From NCBI RefSeq assembly GCF_963675975.1, contig NZ_OY780939.1, positions 2,542,001 to 2,606,000 of the forward strand: a stretch of 64,000 nucleotides of DNA. Direction: 5' to 3'. Within the stretch, counting starts at the first letter, position 1. Each line of letters starts with the position of its first letter. This stretch comes from Halarcobacter sp. GTDB lineage: Bacteria > Campylobacterota > Campylobacteria > Campylobacterales > Arcobacteraceae. A program made the position numbers and the translations under genes. The notes beneath the pieces were generated by a model. It had not been told where the DNA came from. It did not search any database and saw nothing but the letters and a program-made list of their open reading frames with translations. This document shows positions 14,953 through 23,931 of the stretch, one piece after another.

Positions 14953-15705
14953 TTATTTTATAAATTCATTTCGGTTACCTTGTATTTTAAATACTTTTTC
15001 ATTTTTTATTTTTTCCCATTCATCTACAGGGTCTAAATTATTCCATACTTCAAATATTTTTTTATCTTTTTTTGATATTTTCATTCCATATTCTTTTTCA
15101 AAATAAAAATAAACTCGTGCAATGTCACCTCTAATACTCTCTTTAGGTTCAGTAACTCGAAGTTTTTTATCTACTTCAAAATCTATATTTACTCCATAAT
15201 TTCTTTTTTCACCTTCTAAAATACCATATCTAAAATTTGACCTATCTGCATTTAGTTCACCAATTGCAGGAACTAAATTATGTAAATCTGCTTCCATCCT
15301 TTTAAATTTTTTATTCACTTTAGAACAGCATCTTCTACCTTTATAATGTTTTCCACTTGTCTTCACGCAAGCTTCATCACCCTCTCTCCAGCAAGTAAAC
15401 TGTCTACCAAAATTTTCTGCTGGTATTATATGTTCCCACTCTATTCTTCTTGCTCTGATATTTTTCTTACCACTTTTTGTATATTCATTTCTGGGGCTAT
15501 ATCCACAACTTTTTCTATCTATCATATTATTCTTATTTTTATAATTGTACTTACAAGAAGAGTAAAAAGTTATTTGATGTTCTGCGTATATTTTTTTTAA
15601 TAGTTTTTTAGATTTTGAAAAACTATTTATTGTTTCGTTTCCACTATAACAAGTAGTACTAAGAATGAACAAACTTGTAATTATTGAGATTTTTTTTATT
15701 AACAT
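14953..15705 (-). CDS. Endonuclease I family secreted nuclease (EndA/Dns type)
   Basis: A 250-residue protein with a signal peptide (ISIITSLFILSTTCYS). It shows the beta-beta-alpha metal site WEHIIPAENFG (about residues 92-102), the Cys-rich insert seen in NucM/Dns enzymes (FTCWREGDEAC ... RRCCSKVNK), and EADLHNLVPAIGELNADRSNF. These enzymes cut DNA non-specifically in the periplasm or outside the cell for nutrient use, and can degrade incoming DNA. It is a single gene. The start at 15705 gives a complete signal peptide. Confidence 0.9.
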   Translation of the reverse strand: MLIKKISIITSLFILSTTCYSGNETINSFSKSKKLLKKIYAEHQITFYSSCKYNYKNKNNMIDRKSCGYSPRNEYTKSGKKNIRARRIEWEHIIPAENFGRQFTCWREGDEACVKTSGKHYKGRRCCSKVNKKFKRMEADLHNLVPAIGELNADRSNFRYGILEGEKRNYGVNIDFEVDKKLRVTEPKESIRGDIARVYFYFEKEYGMKISKKDKKIFEVWNNLDPVDEWEKIKNEKVFKIQGNRNEFIK

Positions 15706-15817
15706 AAGATTCCATTTTTTAATTTAAGCTTGGAATTTTATCTAATAAATTATTTTGTTAATAAAAGTACTTTATATTGGGGTTTAAAAGCATATATAAA
15801 AAAATTATTTTTTTATA

Positions 15818-16678
15818 TTAATTAGTTTTTTCGAAATTTTCTCTATATTGAATAGCTGATATATCTGATGATTTTTTAAAAAACCTACTAAAATAAGCAA
15901 CATCACTAAACCCTAATTCATAAGCAATCTCTTTTATTGTTAAAGTTGTATAACGAAGTAGTCTTTGTGCTTCAAATATAGTTTTAGAACGTATATCTTC
16001 TCCAGTAGATATTCCTGTATGTTTTTTTACTATCTCATTTAAAGATCTAGCTGAAACCTTTAGTTCTTTTGCATAATCACTAGGTTTTGCAATTTTAAAT
16101 TTGTTTTCAACAATCAAAAAATTTAATTTTGAAAATGTATCTTCAAAACTTTTTTTATAATCTGTTTGAGGTATTGCTCTGTGGGCATTAATGATAAAAC
16201 ATTTTAAAAGATTTCCTAATACAGTCTCTTTAAAATCCAATTCACTTTTATTTTCATGAATTAAATCTTTCAATAATTTATTAGCTTTTTCAAAATACTC
16301 ATCTTTTAATGCAACAAAATCATAATCAAAAACTTCAATCTTTTTTAAAAATTCTGAATTATCAAAAATATTTGGATAAAATCTAACTAATATACATTTG
16401 TAGTATTCCGAAACACTTTTTGGATGATGTATTTGTAAGGGAGAGAAAAAACATAATGAACCTTTAGTAAGAGTATGTTCTCTGAAATCTACTTCCATCG
16501 TACAAGTACCTTCTAAAATAATTAACATCTCATAAAAAGGGTGTCTATATATAGGTTGAGTAACTAAATTACCATTTTTTTCAGGATTATTTTCTATTTC
16601 AATAATAAAAAATGTATTCTCATCTGTATTATCTTTCATAGTAATCTCTTTATGAAAACCTACATTTTGACTCATCAC
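15818..16678 (-). CDS. AraC-family transcription regulator with cupin sensor domain
   Basis: A 286-residue regulator. The N-terminal AraC-type cupin (about 25-120) includes RHPFYEMLIILEGTCTMEVDF and LTKGSLCFFSPLQIHHP. The C-terminal double helix-turn-helix (about 185-282) includes YAKELKVSARSLNEIVKKHTG and TIKEIAYELGFSDVAYFSRFFKKSS. The two ATG codons in a row (16678 and 16675) are preceded by AAAGG. It is transcribed in the same direction as the porin/yceI pair just upstream and could control them; target and ligand are unknown. Confidence 0.92.
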   Translation of the reverse strand: MMSQNVGFHKEITMKDNTDENTFFIIEIENNPEKNGNLVTQPIYRHPFYEMLIILEGTCTMEVDFREHTLTKGSLCFFSPLQIHHPKSVSEYYKCILVRFYPNIFDNSEFLKKIEVFDYDFVALKDEYFEKANKLLKDLIHENKSELDFKETVLGNLLKCFIINAHRAIPQTDYKKSFEDTFSKLNFLIVENKFKIAKPSDYAKELKVSARSLNEIVKKHTGISTGEDIRSKTIFEAQRLLRYTTLTIKEIAYELGFSDVAYFSRFFKKSSDISAIQYRENFEKTN

Positions 16679-16838
16679 TAACCTTTAATTAATTTTATCT
16701 TATAATAATTATAACTAAATATTAACTTTATAGTCAATTAAAGACTATCAAGTTAAAAATAAATACTGACTTACAAAAAGAAACAAATGAAAGTATTTTA
16801 TGTTGTATTTAATTTATATTTGGGACTTCCTAACCATT

Positions 16839-16865
16839 ATACTTGGCACAAGTTATGCCAAGTAT
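16839..16865. terminator. Hairpin after yceI
   Basis: ATACTTGGCA and TGCCAAGTAT make a perfect ten-base stem with a seven-base loop, four bases beyond the yceI stop on the minus strand. The following T-run is poor in that direction but better on the plus strand (GTTTTATTT). It probably ends the porin-yceI transcript. The 190-base gap to the AraC gene shows nothing else. Confidence 0.6.
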
Positions 16866-16868
16866 GTT

Positions 16869-17354
16869 TTATTTATTAATATCGTAACTTACTGTTACTT
16901 CATCACCTGCAGTTATCGCGCCAAACATTACAGATGGAATTTCTAGTCCAAAGTCAGTCATTTTAACTTTGAAGCTACCTTTTACTTGATTTAGAGTTAA
17001 AATTTCAGGTTTTAATTCTGCTTTTTGCTCTTTATCTAAAACTTTAAATACACCTTTAATTAGACCTGCTTCAAAATCAACCTCATTTAGTTCAAATCTA
17101 ATATAGTTTTCTCTATCAATTTTTAATGTTTCATAAGCTTTTTCATCAAGCCCTTCATCACCACTTTTTAAAGTATCAATTTTAACTGCTACATTAAGTT
17201 TAGTAATTTTTGAACCATCATCTTCAAAAACTGTATCTAGTGTTTGTGAAACCATCTCCCAATCATGTAAAGTAGATGTTCCATCAATTTTTATTGAACC
17301 ATTTCCGAAAAGAAGTCCACTAACTAAAAACAATCCAATTAATAACTTTTTCAT
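16869..17354 (-). CDS. yceI: YceI-family periplasmic protein
   Basis: A 161-residue exported protein: the signal peptide ends GLLFG, and the mature part starts with the family pattern IKIDGTSTLHDWEM. It continues with KLNVAVKIDTLKSGDEGLDEKAYETL and a C-terminal VKGSFKVKMTDFGLEIPSVMFG. YceI proteins are single-domain lipocalin-like barrels that bind isoprenoids such as polyprenols. AAGGAG precedes the ATG. It is 11 bases after the porin gene, so the two are co-transcribed; the pair may handle a hydrophobic compound, which is inference. Confidence 0.9.
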   Translation of the reverse strand: MKKLLIGLFLVSGLLFGNGSIKIDGTSTLHDWEMVSQTLDTVFEDDGSKITKLNVAVKIDTLKSGDEGLDEKAYETLKIDRENYIRFELNEVDFEAGLIKGVFKVLDKEQKAELKPEILTLNQVKGSFKVKMTDFGLEIPSVMFGAITAGDEVTVSYDINK

Positions 17355-17365
17355 AATTAATCTCC

Positions 17366-18613
17366 TTAAAAGCTTAATGCTGCTGAAATCATTAAGCCAT
17401 CAAATTTAACATTATCTTGTCCTGCATGAACATGATCTCTTTCTTGTTTGATGTATTCAATTTTCATCATTGCTGTTTTAGATAAGAACATACCTGCAGC
17501 AATTTGATATTGAGTTAATTTTGCATCTTGTGCAAGACCATCTTTTTCTAATTCTGCTTTTTCATATCTTGCAGCAACATAATATTTATCTGCACCAAAT
17601 CTTTGAACAACTTCTGCTGAATAATGAAGCATTTCCATATCAATTGCATTTGCTAAAGGAACTGAAGATGCACCATATATTTGTTTACCATCTGCATACT
17701 CTACTAATCCAAAAAATTCAGTATCTTTATATTTGTAAAATACATTTGTCATAGTTGATGTTAAATCATTGTATCCTGCCATTGCATTCCATACTGCACC
17801 AAAACTATCTCTATCAGCAGGACTGTTATAAGTATTATCTATAGCATTAAATACTTTTCTTGGAACATTACCTGCTTTATCACCCATATACAATCTATTT
17901 TTTGTAGTATTATTTACTGTAAAAGCAGATTGAGATATTCTAAATCTTGTATCATCTGAGATTTGATTATCATAAGCTAGTTTTGCATAATATGAATATG
18001 CACCTTTACCATTTCCTGCTGTAACATCATCTGGGTTAACCTCACCATTTGATACCCCAGCTACAAAAAGTGTGTTTATAGAAGGCATTCTATATGTTAA
18101 CTCAATAAATCCAGCTTGCATATATCCTTCTACACCCATATTGTTAATAAAAGGATTTCTCATTACATCTGCATTATCTGTTCTTCTAAAGTGATAATCA
18201 CCATAGTTTAAATCATTTACCCCAACTTTGATAGTTGATTTGTCCATAAAACCTTTTGCAAAATCTTTAGATATCCAATCAAGATTATCCATTGTTGCAT
18301 ATCCACCTTTTACATACGTTTCGTGGTGGTGGTGAGAAGATAACATAGTTTCAAGTTTTACATTAAAACCACTCATAATTTTTGCATTTAAATCTAAGTT
18401 TGCAGTTGGTAATGCAAGTCCACTTTTAATATCAGATCCATAATTTTGATCTAATCCTTGATATGTAAAAGTTAAATCTACATCCCAATCTACTTCAACT
18501 CCATTAAATTCAGAAGTATCTTTAGGTGGTTCAAACTGATGTTGAATTCTATCTGCATTTGCTAGTGATGAACACACTGCAACAGATAAAATAATTTTTG
18601 CGAAAGTTTTCAT
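17366..18613 (-). CDS. Outer-membrane porin-like beta-barrel protein
   Basis: A 415-residue protein with a signal peptide (AKIILSVAVCSSLANA). It has alternating amphipathic strands rich in aromatic residues and Gly, repeated Y-A-A/FGLVEYADGK-type strands, and a C-terminal strand FDGLMISAALSF ending in Phe, the usual signal for outer-membrane barrel insertion. A His cluster (SSHHHHETYVKGG) is near residue 95, and acidic runs fit surface loops. It resembles OprO/OprP-like or putative porins of Campylobacterota. No substrate can be named. It heads the operon with yceI. Confidence 0.8.
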   Translation of the reverse strand: MKTFAKIILSVAVCSSLANADRIQHQFEPPKDTSEFNGVEVDWDVDLTFTYQGLDQNYGSDIKSGLALPTANLDLNAKIMSGFNVKLETMLSSHHHHETYVKGGYATMDNLDWISKDFAKGFMDKSTIKVGVNDLNYGDYHFRRTDNADVMRNPFINNMGVEGYMQAGFIELTYRMPSINTLFVAGVSNGEVNPDDVTAGNGKGAYSYYAKLAYDNQISDDTRFRISQSAFTVNNTTKNRLYMGDKAGNVPRKVFNAIDNTYNSPADRDSFGAVWNAMAGYNDLTSTMTNVFYKYKDTEFFGLVEYADGKQIYGASSVPLANAIDMEMLHYSAEVVQRFGADKYYVAARYEKAELEKDGLAQDAKLTQYQIAAGMFLSKTAMMKIEYIKQERDHVHAGQDNVKFDGLMISAALSF

Positions 18614-19091
18614 TTCATATCCTTTAATTAATATTGACTTAATTTTAACAACTAATAAAAAAAATTAAAATGGATTTTTTGTAGTTTAGATTGGACTTTT
18701 TGACATTTTTTGAATGATTATTCAATTATTTATCATTTATTACTAAAAAACTCTAATAATAAATTTTAAATTTACCTAATTTTAGGCTTTTAAAAACTCA
18801 ACATATGATATCGACTATCATTTATATTATGTAATTTTTATGTAATAAATTGAAATTTTTAAATATTAATATTGATTAAATTATTTAAGTATAACTAACA
18901 TATTGTACTTTTATACTTATATATATAATAAGATTTTTGTAATTTACTCTTATTATTTAATTACTTTACAAATTAATTTTTTTTAGATTTAATAAAAAAA
19001 TAATTTTTTTAGATTTAAAAATTACTAATATATATAATAAGTAGAGAGTTAGAAAATAAGATTATAAAGAAAAAGAAATTTAAAAAGAAAT
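18614..19091. other. AT-rich gap between porin and rnpB
   Basis: I found no credible gene in this 478-base stretch. It should hold the porin promoter at its left end. At 18805-18821 ATGATA and TATCAT flank TCGAC, a palindrome that partly resembles a 7-1-7 Fur box, but it is about 190 bases from the porin start. The right end is A/T-run sequence that, read on the minus strand, gives the T-rich tail (TTTCTTTTT twice) following RNase P RNA. Confidence 0.6.
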
Positions 19092-19449
19092 TAGGCACAT
19101 CTGTAAGCTGGGTTATGTATTTGACAATAATTTATCTAGCTGTTAAATTACTTTAACAATCCTGCGAAGAACAAGTATGTGAAGTTTATTACCACGCTCT
19201 TCTTGCTGCTGGTTGGGTTTACATAGCCATTAAGATTGCTCAAAATGCTGGTAGGCTCTTACTCTACCGTTTCACCCTTACCAAAATTATCTACTTAAAT
19301 AGTCTTTAACTATCTAAATAGATAATTTTGGCGGTCTACTCTCTGTTGCACTGTCCCTTAGATTACTCTAGCCATCCGTTAGATGGAACCATACTTCACT
19401 GCAGCCCAGACTTTCCTCTTGTAAAACAAGCTATTGTCTGATGTACCTA
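19092..19449 (-). ncRNA. rnpB: RNase P RNA
   Basis: The minus strand carries the hallmark bacterial RNase P elements: GAGGAAAGTCTGGGCTGCA near the 5' end, the central AAGGGACAGTGCAACAGAGAG segment followed by TAGACCGCC, then AAGGGTGAAACGGTAGAGTAAGAG, and the closing ATAACCCAGCTTACAGATGTG. The ends pair as helix P1: AGGTACATC at the 5' end with GATGTGCCT at the 3' end. The RNA is the catalytic part of the enzyme that cuts tRNA 5' leaders. Ends are set by P1 and the promoter at 19457-19462 and may be off by a few bases. Confidence 0.95.
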
Positions 19450-19456
19450 AAAGCGT

Positions 19457-19462
19457 ATTATA
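19457..19462 (-). promoter_or_regulatory. -10 element of the rnpB promoter
   Basis: A perfect TATAAT on the minus strand sits about seven bases before the predicted RNA 5' end. No good -35 is seen at 17 bases; the -35 region falls inside the end of the LolA gene, as is common in Campylobacterota where -35 boxes are weak. Confidence 0.65.
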
Positions 19463-19480
19463 TTGAAAATAAACTAAAAA

Positions 19481-20008
19481 TTACTTTTCAATCACATCAT
19501 AATAGTCAGGAGCGGTAAAAATAAATATAGAATCATCTATATCTATATTTTCTACATTGTTATGAAACTCAATTAAAACTTTATTTGATAATTCATCTTT
19601 AAAAAATATTTGTTTAACACTATTATCTATTACCTCTATATAATATATATTGTCATAAAGTTGAGCTTCATAAAGATTTTCTCTTAATTTTTTTGCATCT
19701 TTAATAAGTTGTAAGATATCAATACTTTTTTCTAATGATGTAAAAATAGCTTGTTCAAGTTCTGGTTCATCAATAATTACATTTTGACCTATAATATAAA
19801 CATCTTTTTTTATTGGTTCAATATATTTCCATAAAACTTTTCCAGAATTCTTTACAAATATTTTCCCTTTGTAAATAATTTCTTTTCCTGATTCATTAGT
19901 TATTGTTTGTACAAAATCTGCTTTAAAAGTTTTTATTTTCTCAAAATCAATATTTGCCCAAGCTGGTATCAAAAGTAGTACACAAAAAAGAAACATACGA
20001 TAAAACAT
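19481..20008 (-). CDS. lolA: Outer-membrane lipoprotein carrier LolA
   Basis: A 175-residue periplasmic chaperone that carries lipoproteins from the LolCDE complex to the outer membrane. The signal peptide ends PAWA. The mature protein has the family pattern FKADFVQTITNESGKEIIYKGKIFVKNSGKVLWKY-like strands, with W in VLWKYIEP and the later half LIEFHNNVENIDIDDSIFIF. It is divergent from secA (97-base gap with both promoters). A LolC/E-like permease lies just beyond secA, which supports the assignment. Confidence 0.88.
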   Translation of the reverse strand: MFYRMFLFCVLLLIPAWANIDFEKIKTFKADFVQTITNESGKEIIYKGKIFVKNSGKVLWKYIEPIKKDVYIIGQNVIIDEPELEQAIFTSLEKSIDILQLIKDAKKLRENLYEAQLYDNIYYIEVIDNSVKQIFFKDELSNKVLIEFHNNVENIDIDDSIFIFTAPDYYDVIEK

Positions 20009-20105
20009 TCTTTAACCTTATTTTTTATATAATCTTGCGATTATAACTAATACCAAATTAAAGTAAATCAATAGTGAATCATTTGGTATAAAAGGAATTT
20101 GTTTT

Positions 20106-22724
20106 ATGGTTAATATATTTTCAAAAATTTTTGGTACATCTAATGATAGAGAAGTAAAGAAATATAGAAAAAAAGCTGAACAGATAACAGCTTTAGAAAA
20201 AAATTATGAATCACTAAGTGATGAAGAGCTACAAGATGTTTTTAGTAAGCTAAAAGATGAAGTACAAAATGGTGAAAAACAATTAAACGATGTATTATTT
20301 GATTCTTTTGCAATTACTAGAGAAGCTAGTAAAAGAGTCTTAAATATGAGACATTATGATGTTCAATTAATTGGTGGTATGGTTTTAAATGAAGGTAGAA
20401 TAGCAGAGATGAAAACTGGGGAAGGTAAAACTCTAGTTGCCACTCTTCCTGTTGTACTAAATGCTATGTCTGGAAAAGGTGTTCATGTTGTTACTGTAAA
20501 TGATTACTTAGCAAAAAGAGATGCTACTGAATTAGAGCCTTTATATAATTTCCTTGGATTTACAGTTGGTGCAATTGTTGGTGAAATTAGAGATGATGGT
20601 TTAAGAAGAGAGCAATATGCAGCTGATATCACATATGGAACTAACAATGAATTTGGTTTTGATTATCTAAGAGACAATATGGGATACGATTTATCAGAAA
20701 AAGTTCAAAGAGAACATTTCTTTGTTATTGTTGATGAAGTTGACTCAATTTTAATTGATGAAGCAAGAACACCACTAATCATATCTGGACCAACAAACCA
20801 TAAAAGTGCAAACTATGTAAGAGCAAATGAAATTGCTATGTCTTTGGAAAAAGGTGAATTAATTCAGCCAAAATCTGCCGATGAAAAACCTTATTCAACT
20901 GGAGATTTTACAGTTGATGAAAAAAATAGAGCTGTATTAATCACAGAAAAAGGTATAGAAAAAGCTGAACAATTATTTGAAGTTGATAACCTTTATTCTT
21001 TAGAAAATGCTATTCTTTCTCACCATTTAGACCAAGCTTTAAAAGCAAACTATATTTTTGAAAAAGATGTAGATTATGTTGTAAAAGACAATGAAGTAAT
21101 TATTGTAGATGAATTCACAGGTAGACTTAGTGAAGGTAGAAGATTTAGTGAAGGACTACATCAAGCTTTAGAAGCTAAAGAGGGTGTAACTATCCAAGAT
21201 GAATCACAAACTTTAGCAGATATTACATTCCAAAACTATTTTAGAATGTATGATAAACTTGCTGGTATGACAGGTACAGCTCAAACTGAAGCTACAGAAT
21301 TTGCAGAAATCTATAACTTAGATGTTGTTTCTATACCAACTAATGTACCAGTACAAAGAATAGATAGAAATGACTTGATTTTTAAAAGTGAAAGAGAAAA
21401 ATTCGACGCTGTAAGTAAAAAAATCAAAGAATACCATGAAAAAGGTCAGCCTGTACTTGTAGGTACTGCCTCAATTGAAAAATCGGAACACTTAAATAAA
21501 TTATTAACCAAATTAAAAGTTCCTCATACAGTTTTAAATGCAAAACAACATGAAAAAGAGGGAAAAATAATCTCTGATGCAGGTCAAAAAGGTGCAGTTA
21601 CAATTGCTACAAATATGGCGGGTCGTGGTGTTGATATTAAACTTACAAAAGAAACACTTGAACTTGGTGGTTTGGCAATTATCGGTACAGAAAGACACGA
21701 ATCAAGAAGAATTGATAATCAGCTAAGGGGAAGATCAGGTAGACAAGGTGATATTGGTGAATCTCAATTTTATTTATCATTAGAAGATAATCTATTAAGA
21801 ATTTTTGGAAGTGATAAAATAAAAGGTATCATGGAGAGAATTGGTATTGAAGAGGGTGAACATATTGAATCTAAAATGGTAACTAGAGCAGTAGAAAATG
21901 CTCAGAAAAAAGTAGAAACAATGCACTTCGAAAGTAGAAAACACCTTCTTGAATATGATGATGTTGCAAATCAACAAAGAAAAGTAATCTACAACTTTAG
22001 AAATGATTTATTAAATCCAGAATATGACATCACATCTAAATTAGATGAACATAGATATGACTATATTGCAAATTTACTTGCAGATGCAGAGATTATTGAT
22101 GGTATGCCTTCAGAAGATTACAATTATGAATATATCATTACAAAATTCAAAGAAGAGCTTAATTTAATTGTTGAATTAGATGATATTAAAACTGATACAT
22201 TCCATGAATTAGAAGAGAAACTTGTTTCAATTATTAAAGATGTGTATGAACAAAAAATGAGTATTGCTGCACCTGAGCAAAAAAGTGAAATAGAAAGAGT
22301 ATTATATTTACAAATCCTTGATAATGCTTGGAGAGAGCACTTATATGCAATGGATACACTTAAAACAGGTATTGGTCTTAGAGGATATAACCAAAAAGAT
22401 CCATTAGTAGAATATAAAAAAGAATCATACAATATGTTTGTTGAGCTTGTAAGTACAATAAAACTAGAAATCATCAAAGTTTTATTTACTGTTCAACTTC
22501 AAAGTAAAGAAGATGCCCAAAAAGAACAAGAAGCTTTAGAAAGAATGAAAGAAAAAATGGAAGAGGCAACTGAAAATTTAGTTACAAATTTTGAACAAGA
22601 AAAAATTGCACAAGATGATAAAAAAATAGCTAGAAATGAGCCTTGCCCTTGTGGATCAGGAAAAAAATATAAACAATGTTGTGGAAAAAGTGGACCTAAA
22701 AGAGGTTTAGCAGCAGGAAACTAA
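20106..22724 (+). CDS. secA: Preprotein translocase ATPase SecA
   Basis: An 872-residue motor ATPase that pushes preproteins through SecYEG. It has Walker [12 protein letters not shown] (about 103-110), the [19 protein letters not shown] segment (Walker B, DEVD), the preprotein cross-linking domain, [24 protein letters not shown] of the second nucleotide fold, and the C-terminal zinc motif [14 protein letters not shown]. Length is normal. It reads from its own promoter region and is followed after one base by the Lol-type permease gene. Confidence 0.98.
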   Translation: MVNIFSKIFGTSNDREVKKYRKKAEQITALEKNYESLSDEELQDVFSKLKDEVQNGEKQLNDVLFDSFAITREASKRVLNMRHYDVQLIGGMVLNEGRIAEMKTGEGKTLVATLPVVLNAMSGKGVHVVTVNDYLAKRDATELEPLYNFLGFTVGAIVGEIRDDGLRREQYAADITYGTNNEFGFDYLRDNMGYDLSEKVQREHFFVIVDEVDSILIDEARTPLIISGPTNHKSANYVRANEIAMSLEKGELIQPKSADEKPYSTGDFTVDEKNRAVLITEKGIEKAEQLFEVDNLYSLENAILSHHLDQALKANYIFEKDVDYVVKDNEVIIVDEFTGRLSEGRRFSEGLHQALEAKEGVTIQDESQTLADITFQNYFRMYDKLAGMTGTAQTEATEFAEIYNLDVVSIPTNVPVQRIDRNDLIFKSEREKFDAVSKKIKEYHEKGQPVLVGTASIEKSEHLNKLLTKLKVPHTVLNAKQHEKEGKIISDAGQKGAVTIATNMAGRGVDIKLTKETLELGGLAIIGTERHESRRIDNQLRGRSGRQGDIGESQFYLSLEDNLLRIFGSDKIKGIMERIGIEEGEHIESKMVTRAVENAQKKVETMHFESRKHLLEYDDVANQQRKVIYNFRNDLLNPEYDITSKLDEHRYDYIANLLADAEIIDGMPSEDYNYEYIITKFKEELNLIVELDDIKTDTFHELEEKLVSIIKDVYEQKMSIAAPEQKSEIERVLYLQILDNAWREHLYAMDTLKTGIGLRGYNQKDPLVEYKKESYNMFVELVSTIKLEIIKVLFTVQLQSKEDAQKEQEALERMKEKMEEATENLVTNFEQEKIAQDDKKIARNEPCPCGSGKKYKQCCGKSGPKRGLAAGN

Positions 22725-22725
22725 T

Positions 22726-23931
22726 TTGAATAAAAAATTAGTAAACTTTATTGTCAAAAAATACTTAAGATTTGACAAAAAAAATCCTTTTATATCAATA
22801 AGTGCCATTTTGGCATTTCTTGGTGTAGCAATTGGTGTGATGGTATTAATTATATCAATGGCTATTATGAATGGTACAGCAAAAGAGTTTGAAAGTAAAC
22901 TTTTTACAATGAACTATCCCTTATCAATATATCCAAAATTTCAAAATAGTGTTGATAAAAAACTACTTCAAAATTTAAGAAATGATTTCCCAAATTTAAA
23001 ATTTTCACCCTATTTAAGTTCACAAGTGATTCTACAAAGTGGTGAGAATATGAATGGTGGAATTATTTTTGGTGTAAATGCTGAAGATGAATCAAAAATA
23101 AACTCTATTTATAAAAAAGCTGCACAAAACCAAAAATTAAATAAATATGACATCATAATAGGTAAAGGGATAGAAGAGAATCTTTATGTTCAACAAGGGG
23201 ATAAAGTTACATTATATTTTACCTCTTTAAATCCAACTGGTTTATCTATGCTTCCTAAAATGAAGAGATTTACTTTTAAAAACTCATTTGAATCTGGATT
23301 ACACGCTTATGATAAAGCATATGTTTATACCTCTATAGAAGCTTTACAAACTTTATTACGTAAAGATAAAAATACCTTTGATGGTATACATGTTTATTCT
23401 GAAAATGCCATGAATGATATAAAAAAATTAGATGATTATTTATTATCTTACGGAGTTGGAATTGTTGGTTGGTGGCAACAAAATGGAAACTTCTTTGCAG
23501 CTATGGAGATGGAAAAAAGAGCCCTGTTTATTGTATTAATGCTTATTATACTTGTTGCTTCTTTAAACATCATCTCTTCTCTTCTTATGACAGTTATGAG
23601 TAGAAGAAAAGAGATTGCCCTACTTTTATCAATGGGGGCGACAACAAAAGAGATTAAATCTATTTTCTTAAAACTTGGTACAATTATTGGTTTTTCAGGT
23701 ATCTTAAGTGGTATAATTCTTGGTTTTATAGGGATGTGGTTATTAGATACCTTTGAGATAATTTCACTACCTGCTGATGTTTATGGTACATCAAAATTAC
23801 CATTAGACCTATCAACTCTTGATTTTGTATCAATTGTTATAGGTGCTATTATTATTGTTTTTCTTTCTTCTTATTATCCAGCAAAAAAAGCAACAAATAT
23901 TGATGTGATAGATGTATTAAGAAACGAATAA
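22726..23931 (+). CDS. LolC/LolE-family lipoprotein-release permease
   Basis: A 401-residue inner-membrane ABC permease of the MacB/LolCE type: TM1 at about 25-48 (FLGVAIGVMVLIISMAIMNG), a periplasmic domain of about 200 residues, then three C-terminal helices with SRRKEIALLLSMGATTKEIKSIF coupling helix and ending YYPAKKATNIDVIDVLRNE. It starts with TTG one base after the secA stop. It should work with a LolD ATPase, not present in the window, to load outer-membrane lipoproteins onto LolA. Whether it is LolC, LolE or a single LolF-like subunit cannot be decided here. Confidence 0.88.
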   Translation: MNKKLVNFIVKKYLRFDKKNPFISISAILAFLGVAIGVMVLIISMAIMNGTAKEFESKLFTMNYPLSIYPKFQNSVDKKLLQNLRNDFPNLKFSPYLSSQVILQSGENMNGGIIFGVNAEDESKINSIYKKAAQNQKLNKYDIIIGKGIEENLYVQQGDKVTLYFTSLNPTGLSMLPKMKRFTFKNSFESGLHAYDKAYVYTSIEALQTLLRKDKNTFDGIHVYSENAMNDIKKLDDYLLSYGVGIVGWWQQNGNFFAAMEMEKRALFIVLMLIILVASLNIISSLLMTVMSRRKEIALLLSMGATTKEIKSIFLKLGTIIGFSGILSGIILGFIGMWLLDTFEIISLPADVYGTSKLPLDLSTLDFVSIVIGAIIIVFLSSYYPAKKATNIDVIDVLRNE

